Assembly (NCBI GenBank): GCA_017625835.1 | Contig: JAGAKF010000007.1 | Coordinates: forward strand, 1 to 44,281 | DNA length: 44,281 nt | Direction: 5' to 3' | Source of the DNA: Clostridia bacterium | Lineage (GTDB): Bacteria; Bacillota; Clostridia; Oscillospirales; Acutalibacteraceae | In this document: piece by piece, positions 8,976-15,499 of the stretch | Layout: each line of letters starts with the position of its first letter | How positions within the stretch are numbered: the first letter of the stretch is position 1 | Made by a program: the position numbers and the translations under genes | Notes under the pieces: generated by a model | What the model was told of the DNA's origin: nothing | Databases searched by the model: none | The model's input: the letters and a program-made list of their open reading frames with translations, nothing else

Positions 8976-9003
8976 TTGACATTACCTGAAAAAGTGGTAT
9001 AAT
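8976..9003 (+). promoter_or_regulatory. promoter of coaX
   Basis: Perfect TTGACA and TATAAT hexamers with a 16-nt spacer lie 30 nt before the coaX start codon. Confidence 0.85.
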
Positions 9004-9032
9004 TTTCACATAAACTCATTTGGGGTGAAATT

Positions 9033-9800
9033 ATGCTTTTAACAGTCGACATAGGCAATACAAATATAACTTTAGGAGTTTTTCAAGGTGATGAACTGCA
9101 GTTCACTTCGCGCCTTGCAACTGACAGAAAACGAACAGGCGACCAGTATGCGGTTGAGCTTCTGAATGTATTTAAATTATATAATGCAGAGATTTCTCAG
9201 TTCAGCGGCGCAATCATCAGTAGTGTTGTTCCCGAAGTTACTGATGCATTGAAGTCAGCTGTTGTTTGTGTTACAGGAAAGCAACCGTATGTACTCAGCT
9301 CTGATATCGGTTCCGGCCTTAAGGTTATCAACAATATGAATGGCCAGATCGGTGCCGACATCGCAGCCGTCGCTGTTGCAGCAATCGAAAAATACCCTCT
9401 CCCTTGCTTTGTTCTCGATTTGGGAACTGCAACCAAGATAATTCTTGTCGACGAAACAGGAATGTTTGTCGGTTGTACAATTTCTCCGGGAGTCGGTATT
9501 TCGTTGCATGCACTTGCATCACGAACCTCACAGTTACCTACAATTAATCTCGAAACACCTGATACTTCAATCGGCACAAACACAATCGACTGTATGAAAT
9601 CCGGTATCGTTTTCGGCACATCGGCAATGCTCGACGGACTTACGGAAAGAATGGAAAAGGATTTTGGCAAAAAGGTTGTCTCAACAGTGGCCACAGGAGG
9701 TCTTTCAAAGGAAGTTGTCCGCAACTGTACCAGAGATATTATCTATGACCAAAACCTTATTCTTGACGGTTTGAAGCAAATCTACGATAACAATAAATAA
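9033..9800 (+). CDS. coaX: type III pantothenate kinase
   Basis: This 255-aa protein phosphorylates pantothenate, the first step of coenzyme A synthesis. The ASKHA-fold motifs are present: D6-IGNTN (phosphate 1), IGAD near 107-109, D129-LGTATK (phosphate 2), and ISPGVGIS. The length is typical for CoaX. In many relatives the IGAD motif continues with Arg; here Ile follows, a minor departure. GGGGTGA precedes the ATG at 9033. It is monocistronic, with a strong promoter and a bidirectional terminator shared with ppa. Confidence 0.95.
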   Translation: MLLTVDIGNTNITLGVFQGDELQFTSRLATDRKRTGDQYAVELLNVFKLYNAEISQFSGAIISSVVPEVTDALKSAVVCVTGKQPYVLSSDIGSGLKVINNMNGQIGADIAAVAVAAIEKYPLPCFVLDLGTATKIILVDETGMFVGCTISPGVGISLHALASRTSQLPTINLETPDTSIGTNTIDCMKSGIVFGTSAMLDGLTERMEKDFGKKVVSTVATGGLSKEVVRNCTRDIIYDQNLILDGLKQIYDNNK

Positions 9801-9822
9801 AAGGAGGCATATGCCTCCTTTT
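9799..9822. terminator. bidirectional terminator between coaX and ppa
   Basis: A perfect 12-bp palindrome (AAAAGGAGGCAT / ATGCCTCCTTTT) with flanking A and T runs sits between the convergent genes. Confidence 0.85.
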
Positions 9823-10356
9823 TTATTTGCAGAAATTATCAATATAACGGTTTATTGCATCATCAATAACTTTAATCGCAGCTTCTCTGTCGCTGACTTC
9901 TTCAACAGCAGTCTCTTTATTCTCAAGATTTTTATATACTGAGAAGAAGTGACGCATTTCATCAAAGATATGCTTCGGAAGCTGATCAATGTTAGTGTAA
10001 TTATTATAGTTAGGATCATTATATGCAACTGCAATAATCTTTTCATCGTCGCGACCGTTATCCATCATAGAAATAACGCCAATGGGATAAGCTCTTACAA
10101 GAGTAAGCGGTTCAAGAGCTTGCGAGCATATAAGGAGAACATCCAACGGGTCTTCGTCATCACCGTACGTCCTCGGAATAAAACCATAGTTTGCAGGATA
10201 GTGCGTTGATGTATGAAGAATTCTGTCGAGCATCAGGAAACCAGTCTCTTTATCAAGCTCATACTTTTTCTTGCTTCCTTTCGGAATCTCTACAACCATC
10301 ATAAAGTCATCCGGGTTAATTCTTTTGGGTGAAATATCATGCCATATATTTGACAT
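9823..10356 (-). CDS. ppa: inorganic pyrophosphatase, family I
   Basis: This 177-aa soluble enzyme hydrolyses pyrophosphate to two phosphates, pulling biosynthetic reactions forward. The family I signature DDEDPLDVLL holds the metal-binding aspartates, and NYGFIPRTYGDD precedes it. EIPKGSKKKYELD is the conserved N-terminal strand. The length matches soluble bacterial enzymes. It starts 20 bp after the serine dehydratase stop, so the two are probably one transcript from the promoter at 11627-11655. Confidence 0.95.
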   Translation of the reverse strand: MSNIWHDISPKRINPDDFMMVVEIPKGSKKKYELDKETGFLMLDRILHTSTHYPANYGFIPRTYGDDEDPLDVLLICSQALEPLTLVRAYPIGVISMMDNGRDDEKIIAVAYNDPNYNNYTNIDQLPKHIFDEMRHFFSVYKNLENKETAVEEVSDREAAIKVIDDAINRYIDNFCK

Positions 10357-10376
10357 ATAAACTCTCCTTCCGTTTA

Positions 10377-11609
10377 TCAGTTTACATCAAGAGTTGCAAG
10401 TCCGCCGTCTGAGGTTTCCTTGTATCTCTTGGAAATATCAAGTCCTGTTTGTCTCATAACCTCTATAGCTTCATCAAGTGATATTTTTCTTGTATCACTC
10501 AAAAAACTTGCGAGGCTGACAGAATTAATTGCTCTCATTGCAGCAACCGCATTACGTTCAATACACGGTATCTGTACAAGACCGCAGATAGGATCACAAG
10601 TCAGACCTAAATGATGCTCAATAGCAATCTCTGCAGCGTACTCAATCTTGTCAAGATCAAGTCTGAAAAGCTCACCAAGAGCCGCAGCTGCCATTGCACA
10701 TGCACTGCCGATTTCAGCCTGACAACCGCATTCACTTCCGGAAATGGAAGCTTTCGTTTTAATAAGGTTTCCTATTACTCCGCCCGTTGCCAAAGCACGA
10801 AGAATTTCTGTGTCTGAGTAACCGCGTTTGAGCTGCTGATAATATAAGACAGCCGGCATTACCCCTGCAGAACCGCAAGTCGGAGCCGTTACAATTGTTT
10901 TACCGTCAGCATTCTGCTCACTTACAGCAAAGGCATACGAGCATACCTCTCTGTTTTCTCTTGTTTCGGAGCTTTCATCGATATGCTGCTGATTGTAAAG
11001 ATGCTTTGCACGCTTGTGAACGTTAAGACCACCCGGTAAAACTCCGTCAGCGTACAAACCTTCGCGGATACTTTTTTTCATCTGTGACCAGACTTCGTCA
11101 AGATAAATCCAGATAGCAGGTCCTTCGACTTTTTCAACATATTGCCAAAGTCTTATATGATTTTCTCTGCAATATTCAGAAATTGCTTCATACGAGGATT
11201 CAGGATAGATATATTCAAGCTTTTCAGCAACGTATCCTTCCATTTCAATATCTCCGCCACCAACACTGAGAACTCTCTTCTGATCAACAAGATCGTTATT
11301 GTTATAAGCGAACAAATCCATTGTATTCGGATGAAGCAAACCTGTCTGCGTATCATTGAACTCGACTTCACATTTCTTCGGAGCAAAGGTCTCGATGATA
11401 ATTCTGTCAGTTCCGTGACCGACACCGGTTTTGGACAGCGAACCGTAAAGAATCGCTTTAAAACTGTCTGCATCAGGATTCATCTGCATAAAAATCTTAC
11501 ACGCAGATTCGGGTCCCATCGTGTGTGAACTTGAAGGACCTCTTCCTATTTTATATAAATCACGAAGAGACTTCATACTGTCTGTTCGTTTTTTACCGCT
11601 AAGAAGCAT
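10377..11609 (-). CDS. sdaA: L-serine dehydratase, iron-sulfur, single chain
   Basis: This 410-aa enzyme deaminates L-serine to pyruvate and ammonia using an oxygen-sensitive 4Fe-4S cluster. The N-terminal part carries IGRGPSSSHTMGP, the hallmark of the beta region. The C-terminal part carries APTCGSAG and GLTCDPICGLVQIPC, which supply the cluster cysteines. Both halves are fused in one chain, as in E. coli SdaA, although this one is somewhat shorter. AGAGGTGG supports the ATG at 11609; the MKSLRD start at 11576 is an alternative. Co-transcription with ppa is likely. Confidence 0.92.
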   Translation of the reverse strand: MLLSGKKRTDSMKSLRDLYKIGRGPSSSHTMGPESACKIFMQMNPDADSFKAILYGSLSKTGVGHGTDRIIIETFAPKKCEVEFNDTQTGLLHPNTMDLFAYNNNDLVDQKRVLSVGGGDIEMEGYVAEKLEYIYPESSYEAISEYCRENHIRLWQYVEKVEGPAIWIYLDEVWSQMKKSIREGLYADGVLPGGLNVHKRAKHLYNQQHIDESSETRENREVCSYAFAVSEQNADGKTIVTAPTCGSAGVMPAVLYYQQLKRGYSDTEILRALATGGVIGNLIKTKASISGSECGCQAEIGSACAMAAAALGELFRLDLDKIEYAAEIAIEHHLGLTCDPICGLVQIPCIERNAVAAMRAINSVSLASFLSDTRKISLDEAIEVMRQTGLDISKRYKETSDGGLATLDVN

Positions 11610-11626
11610 TATACCACCTCTTGTTT

Positions 11627-11655
11627 ATTTTATTACAGTCAAACAAAAGTTTCAA
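11627..11655 (-). promoter_or_regulatory. promoter of serine dehydratase-ppa unit
   Basis: TTGAAA, a 17-nt spacer and TAAAAT on the minus strand, very close to the start codon. Confidence 0.55.
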
Positions 11656-11690
11656 GAGGGAAAGTGAAAAATATCAGCACTATAAAAAAC

Positions 11691-11712
11691 GCCGACATCA
11701 GAAGATGTCGGC
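11691..11712 (-). terminator. terminator of PHP-domain gene
   Basis: A perfect 9-bp stem GCCGACATC / GATGTCGGC with a 4-nt loop is followed by a T run on the minus strand. Confidence 0.85.
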
Positions 11713-11717
11713 AGATT

Positions 11718-13013
11718 TTATTTATTGATTATTGATCGGTCGATGATTACTCCCAATCTGGTGTCAAAGAAATCTTTCTTGCGCTGTTCTCTTTTAGTAA
11801 GACGCTTCTTCTCAGGAATCGGTTTCTTAAAGCGCTGAAGATCACCGTCATCACAGATAAACGGCTGCGTCAGGCATATTCCACCTTTACCCTTAAGCTG
11901 GGCACGAACATAGCAAGAAATACGGTTTTCAAATTCAGAAAAGTTGATTACTGACTCAATTTCACCGTCAGCATCGATGACGTCAGTTTTTATGATCTCA
12001 CCGTCTGCAATCCATTCTATAACTGATGCATTAACACCTTTAACTGAGATCGTCTGTGCATCATTATCAATATGAAGCTCAGTAACCTTCGGCCAAGGAC
12101 CGTGACCTACGAAATCTTCACCAAGCTCATTTTTTGCATAACGTGCAACAGAGAAAAATGTTCCGTTCTCCATGGCTGTACGGAGATTTTTAAGCGAATA
12201 TTCAGGAAGGATAAAATCCATAAATGCAGTATCGATTTCAGTTACTCTGTGTGCATCACTGTTACTGAATCCCCATACGCAGCGTTCACCTTCTGGAATC
12301 AATGTTTTTAAAAGCTCATCCCAAAGAATACGGTCACTTCGGTTAGGTCTGTCGTACATATTAAGTACTTCAATACCGAGGCAGGATCTGTATCTTCTTA
12401 ATAAATCTGCAAAGAAATTGATATTTTCAGGAACTTTTGCACATTCGGGATCCTTATATGCCTGCAACCAATCAGTAGGATGATTGATATGAGAAATACC
12501 GCCGCTGTTTTCAATCTTTCTTATCGGGTTTTCATAATCGTTTTCCTTACCGAAGATTCCCTCACAAGCGTTATCGGTAAAGTATCCGTTAACATGGTTT
12601 TTGACCAGAGTAAACATGTTAGCTTCAATCGCTTCAGGAACGCACTGTAAACCACGTTTTTTAGTTCTGAGATTATTGAATGTCTTATGTTTGCCGGCAA
12701 CTATATCCTTGTACTGTTTGGTTGTCGGATGTTCTCTCTTACCGTGCCAGAGATTTTGAAAAAGAAACAACGGAATTATTGTAGGATCCTGATCCCATTC
12801 TTTGCCGTAAATGCCATGTTCGGCAAAAGCAAGTATATCGAAATCATTATCGTAAAAGCCGTCAATCATCTCCGACATAGTGTTATTCGCATCACTATAT
12901 GTGGAGTGTGTATGAAGATTGGTTTTATAATGATTTTCCTCATTTGCGATCAGCTCTTCAATATCATTATAAGGGCTGATAATTTTAAAAATTCTCTTGT
13001 TTTCAGCAGACAT
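11718..13013 (-). CDS. PHP-domain metal-dependent phosphoesterase-like protein
   Basis: This 431-aa protein carries a PHP domain, a metal-dependent phosphoesterase fold. Motif 1 is H34-T-H36-STYSD, motif 2 is AEHG with E65 and H66, motif 3 is SHINHP, and SNSDAH supplies the last ligands, so the active site looks intact. Residues from about 320 form a beta-rich domain, and the C terminus is basic (KKRLTKREQRKKDF). There is no signal peptide. The substrate is unknown. It has its own promoter and terminator, and the start is supported by the CCGGAGG site just upstream. Confidence 0.8.
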   Translation of the reverse strand: MSAENKRIFKIISPYNDIEELIANEENHYKTNLHTHSTYSDANNTMSEMIDGFYDNDFDILAFAEHGIYGKEWDQDPTIIPLFLFQNLWHGKREHPTTKQYKDIVAGKHKTFNNLRTKKRGLQCVPEAIEANMFTLVKNHVNGYFTDNACEGIFGKENDYENPIRKIENSGGISHINHPTDWLQAYKDPECAKVPENINFFADLLRRYRSCLGIEVLNMYDRPNRSDRILWDELLKTLIPEGERCVWGFSNSDAHRVTEIDTAFMDFILPEYSLKNLRTAMENGTFFSVARYAKNELGEDFVGHGPWPKVTELHIDNDAQTISVKGVNASVIEWIADGEIIKTDVIDADGEIESVINFSEFENRISCYVRAQLKGKGGICLTQPFICDDGDLQRFKKPIPEKKRLTKREQRKKDFFDTRLGVIIDRSIINK

Positions 13014-13041
13014 AATATCCTCCGGAAAATTAATATGGTTT

Positions 13042-13071
13042 ATTATAACACAATAAAAATAATTATGTCAA
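13042..13071 (-). promoter_or_regulatory. promoter of PHP-domain gene
   Basis: Perfect TTGACA and TATAAT hexamers with an 18-nt spacer on the minus strand. Confidence 0.75.
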
Positions 13072-13077
13072 TTAAAA

Positions 13078-13114
13078 ACAAACAGCCCGAAAACAATGTT
13101 TTCAAGCTGTTTGT
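13078..13114 (-). terminator. terminator of tRNA-Leu
   Basis: An outer stem AAACAGC / GCTGTTT with an inner GAAAAC...GTTTTC stem lies immediately after the encoded CCA of the tRNA. Confidence 0.7.
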
Positions 13115-13197
13115 TGGTGCGGATAACAGGACTTGAACCTGCACGCTTTCGCACCAGATCCTAAATCTGGCGTGTCTGCCAATTCCACCATATCCGC
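13115..13197 (-). tRNA. tRNA-Leu (TAG anticodon)
   Basis: The minus strand folds as a class II tRNA with a long variable arm. The acceptor is GCGGATA/TATCCGC, and the anticodon stem CCAGA/TCTGG encloses TTTAGGA, giving anticodon TAG. The variable arm is TGCG-AAAG-CGTG-like and the T arm contains TTCAAGT. The CCA end is encoded, unlike the tRNA-Thr in this window. Confidence 0.95.
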
Positions 13198-13209
13198 TTT
13201 TGCCCGTTA

Positions 13210-13237
13210 ATTATAACACATGAAAGTTAAAAGTCAA
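13210..13237 (-). promoter_or_regulatory. promoter of tRNA-Leu
   Basis: TTGACT, a 16-nt spacer and TATAAT on the minus strand. The -35 element lies only four bases from the end of the sigma-tail ORF, so the cassette boundary abuts this promoter. Confidence 0.75.
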
Positions 13238-13240
13238 TAA

Positions 13241-13720
13241 TTAACTGTTTTTTATCTTTTTTAACGCACCTTTTTCAAGTCTACTAACCTGTGCCTGCGA
13301 AATTCCGACTTCATTTGCTACCTCAGTCTGTGTTCTTCCGAGCATAAACCTTAAATTCAGGATTCTTTTTTCTCTGTCTGAAAGCGCGCGTATTGCATCA
13401 CAAAGTAAAATCTCATCCATCCAACTGTCTGCCGTATTCCTGTCACCGATCTGGTCCATTACGAAAATTGCTTCTCCTCCGTCATTATACACTGGTTCAT
13501 AAAGTGAAATCGGATCAACAATCGCTTCTAGTGAAATTACTACTTGTTCTTTTTTCATATCAAGTTCCTTCGCAATTTCTTCAACTGTCGGTTCGCGGTC
13601 AAGCTCATTAGAAAGTTTTTCACGCGCCTGAATTGCTCTGTATGTCGTATCTCGCATTGAGCGACTGACCCTGACAGCATTATTATCCCTAAGATATCGC
13701 CTTACTTCACCGATTATCAA
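13241..13720 (-). CDS. SigG-like sigma factor tail, copy 1 (regions 2.4-4 only)
   Basis: This 159-aa ORF matches the C-terminal part of sporulation sigma factor SigG. It opens with LIIGEVRRYLRDNN, which in full-length SigG (about 260 aa) follows the region 2 core, and continues through VSRSMRD, the YEPVYNDGG segment and the region 4 helix-turn-helix TEVANEVGISQAQVSRLEKG. The core-binding and -10-melting parts of region 2 are absent. The listed start is a TTG, there is no Shine-Dalgarno upstream, and an in-frame stop lies about ten codons further up. It may therefore be a remnant. However, copy 2 differs mostly at synonymous positions with no indels, which argues for a selected protein. A split-sigma partner role (compare SigO/RsoA of B. 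subtilis) is possible. Confidence 0.65.
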   Translation of the reverse strand: MIIGEVRRYLRDNNAVRVSRSMRDTTYRAIQAREKLSNELDREPTVEEIAKELDMKKEQVVISLEAIVDPISLYEPVYNDGGEAIFVMDQIGDRNTADSWMDEILLCDAIRALSDREKRILNLRFMLGRTQTEVANEVGISQAQVSRLEKGALKKIKNS

Positions 13721-13765
13721 TGGAATGTTATGAGCAAGTTGAGACGTCGAAAAGGAGAGTTATCT

Positions 13766-14308
13766 ATGACACGTAAGGAAGCGTTAAAAAAGTCAATTGA
13801 CATCTTATCTGAATTCTCTGAAAACATTGATATTACAGGGCTTTTACAGGATATTCACGATGAATTACCACTGATACATTGGACTGATAAATCAATCAGA
13901 GATACAGTTGAACAATTTATCATTGACAACGGTAGAGTACCCACTGCAACCGACTTCAAGAAAAAAGGTATGCCCCCTCACCCGGTTTTTAAGCAGAAAT
14001 ATAGCAAAACACTTGCAGAATGGTTAATGGAAAACTATCCTGTTTCAAAAGTTTCATCAGAAGAGCTAAAGCTTAAACATACGGAAAACTTCAAAAAAGA
14101 TTATGAACGTATCAAACCAAAGACAAAAGAAGAATTTAATAAAAACAGCTCTAAAGGAACACTCAGTTGGCAATCAGTTGCAAAGTATTATGATTGTACA
14201 TCATGGAATAAGTTAATTGACACACTTGATTTACCCAAATACGTAGATCAAAAACAACATCCTACAATTAAAGTTAATATAATTACAGATTATGATTTTT
14301 TAGATTAA
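13766..14308 (+). CDS. HNR-like (homing-endonuclease-associated repeat) protein, copy 1
   Basis: This 180-aa protein is divergent from the sigma tail. Residues about 50-95 read like a homing-endonuclease-associated repeat: NGRVPTATDFKKKG, then HPVFKQKY and a WL ending. A second, weaker unit near 130-165 contains YYDCTSWNKLIDTLDLP, matching the F/Y-x-SW-x-x-L end of such repeats. These repeats are DNA-binding modules; no nuclease motif is visible. AAAGGAGAG at 13751-13759 selects the ATG at 13766, although the frame is open from ATG 13730. It is about 88% identical to copy 2 by my count. Function unknown. Confidence 0.65.
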   Translation: MTRKEALKKSIDILSEFSENIDITGLLQDIHDELPLIHWTDKSIRDTVEQFIIDNGRVPTATDFKKKGMPPHPVFKQKYSKTLAEWLMENYPVSKVSSEELKLKHTENFKKDYERIKPKTKEEFNKNSSKGTLSWQSVAKYYDCTSWNKLIDTLDLPKYVDQKQHPTIKVNIITDYDFLD

Positions 14309-14327
14309 TTTAAAAATCATATAGCAA

Positions 14328-14365
14328 GACCGCTACTGTTCAGTATTCACTAAACAGTAGCGGTC
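14328..14365. terminator. 13-bp perfect inverted repeat after HNR-like copy 1
   Basis: GACCGCTACTGTT and AACAGTAGCGGTC surround a 12-nt loop 19 bases after the stop codon. It lacks a T run, so it could be a terminator or an element-end inverted repeat. Nothing else is recognised between 14366 and 14558. Confidence 0.5.
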
Positions 14366-14558
14366 AATTACATTATTTAATTATACATAATACAAGCGAG
14401 AGGCTTGTCCTGTTGTCCAATGAAAAGCACACACATATATTGACATAAAACTTGACATGTGTTCATTTTTTGGGGACTGCTAAACAGCATATTCAAGTGC
14501 ACCTGCCAGTGTCTCCGGACACGGATATCGTTCAAGTTTAAACCATCAACTTAATGTT

Positions 14559-15479
14559 TTAATCTTTGCACGGTGTGGTCAGACCTGCTTTTTCGCAGGA
14601 GTAGCGGATTTCACGCTGCATAATTCTGCGTGCGTTATAGATATTCTCTTCTGCCACATTAGCAACAACCATAAGCTCAAAATGAGTTTCGATAAGCTGG
14701 TCAACACCCTTATAAACCGGAGCTTCCTTGAAGATATCGGGATACTCAGACGGAAGCTCGGAGAGCGCCTCTTTAACAGCCGCTTCTGCTTTTTCAAGGC
14801 TGTCCTCATAGCTGACAGGAACATTTACAACTGCAACCGATGTGTTATCGGAAAGGTTGATAAGTGAGCTGATTTCGCTGTTGTTGATAATACGGACATT
14901 ACCGCCGAGGTCCTCGATGCTTACGGTTCTCAGACCGATTGTTTTAACCTCACCGCGGAAGCCGTCAATTGTGATAATATCACCGATTGCAAACTCGCCC
15001 TCAAGGATAATGAACAAGCCTGTGATAATATCCTCGATCAAGGACTGTGCGCCAAAGCCTACGATAATTCCTACAACGCCTGCAGAAACAAGAATTGCGG
15101 TTGTGTTGACACCGAGACAGCCGAGAGCAACGATTGCACCAACGATATAAATCGCATAAACAACCAGCTTGCCTACCAGCTGATGCAGAGTTTCTGCACG
15201 GTTCTTTTTGTATTTTATATTGTTTGTAATAAACTTTACGATACTTGCGATTACCCACGTTGCAAAAAGTGTGAGCAATGCGGCTCCGACAGCCTCAAAG
15301 GTTATGCTTGAAACAATTGATTTTGAATAGTATATTCCGATAAATGTTGAAACAGACTCTCTGATTGCTTCAGGAATGAAGGTAAGGCGTGAGATGTTAA
15401 ACAATCCGATAATCACAATCAGAATTGCGACCAGCAGAACTAAAACACCGACACCCTTTTTATTGCTTTTCTTATTCAT
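14559..15479 (-). CDS. MscS-family mechanosensitive channel
   Basis: This 306-aa membrane protein is a small-conductance mechanosensitive channel, which releases solutes on hypo-osmotic shock. It has an N-terminal hydrophobic segment and two further segments. The pore-lining helix is rich in Gly and Ala (VSAGVVGIIVGFGAQSL), followed by the conserved IEDIITGLFIILEGEFAIGD and a soluble beta domain with FRGEVKTIGLRT. It starts 20 bp after the stop of the 1174-aa repeat protein, so both are probably one transcript under the boxed promoter at 19080-19121. That places an osmotic or membrane-tension valve in the same regulon as the zinc-ribbon/SPFH genes. Confidence 0.9.
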   Translation of the reverse strand: MNKKSNKKGVGVLVLLVAILIVIIGLFNISRLTFIPEAIRESVSTFIGIYYSKSIVSSITFEAVGAALLTLFATWVIASIVKFITNNIKYKKNRAETLHQLVGKLVVYAIYIVGAIVALGCLGVNTTAILVSAGVVGIIVGFGAQSLIEDIITGLFIILEGEFAIGDIITIDGFRGEVKTIGLRTVSIEDLGGNVRIINNSEISSLINLSDNTSVAVVNVPVSYEDSLEKAEAAVKEALSELPSEYPDIFKEAPVYKGVDQLIETHFELMVVANVAEENIYNARRIMQREIRYSCEKAGLTTPCKD

Positions 15480-15499
15480 AATAAAACTCCCTTTATCTG

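Larger units (their letters stand above)
13241..14308. repeat. direct repeat cassette, copy 1 (sigma tail + divergent HNR-like gene)
   Basis: This 1,068-bp unit recurs at 36227-37294 in the same orientation with a constant offset of 22,986 and no indels. Similarity stops at the sigma-tail stop codon on one side and at the HNR-like stop codon on the other. The two copies bracket the minus-strand block from 14.5 to 35.7 kb. Confidence 0.9.

Noticed and set aside
9197-9724. 175-codon minus-strand frame across coaX
   Set aside because: It lies wholly within a clear coaX gene on the other strand and has no ribosome site or recognisable domain.
13241-13720. Functional full-length sporulation sigma G
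   Set aside because: The region 2 core is missing and an in-frame stop lies just upstream; the true sigG must be elsewhere.
13730-13765. Upstream ATG start for the HNR-like gene, adding 12 residues
   Set aside because: The AAAGGAGAG site is correctly spaced only for the ATG at 13766, and none precedes 13730. The extension is identical in both copies, so it is kept as a possibility but not used.
14328-14365. Terminal inverted repeat of a transposon
   Set aside because: No matching inverted repeat or transposase is visible near either cassette copy, so it is listed only as a hairpin.
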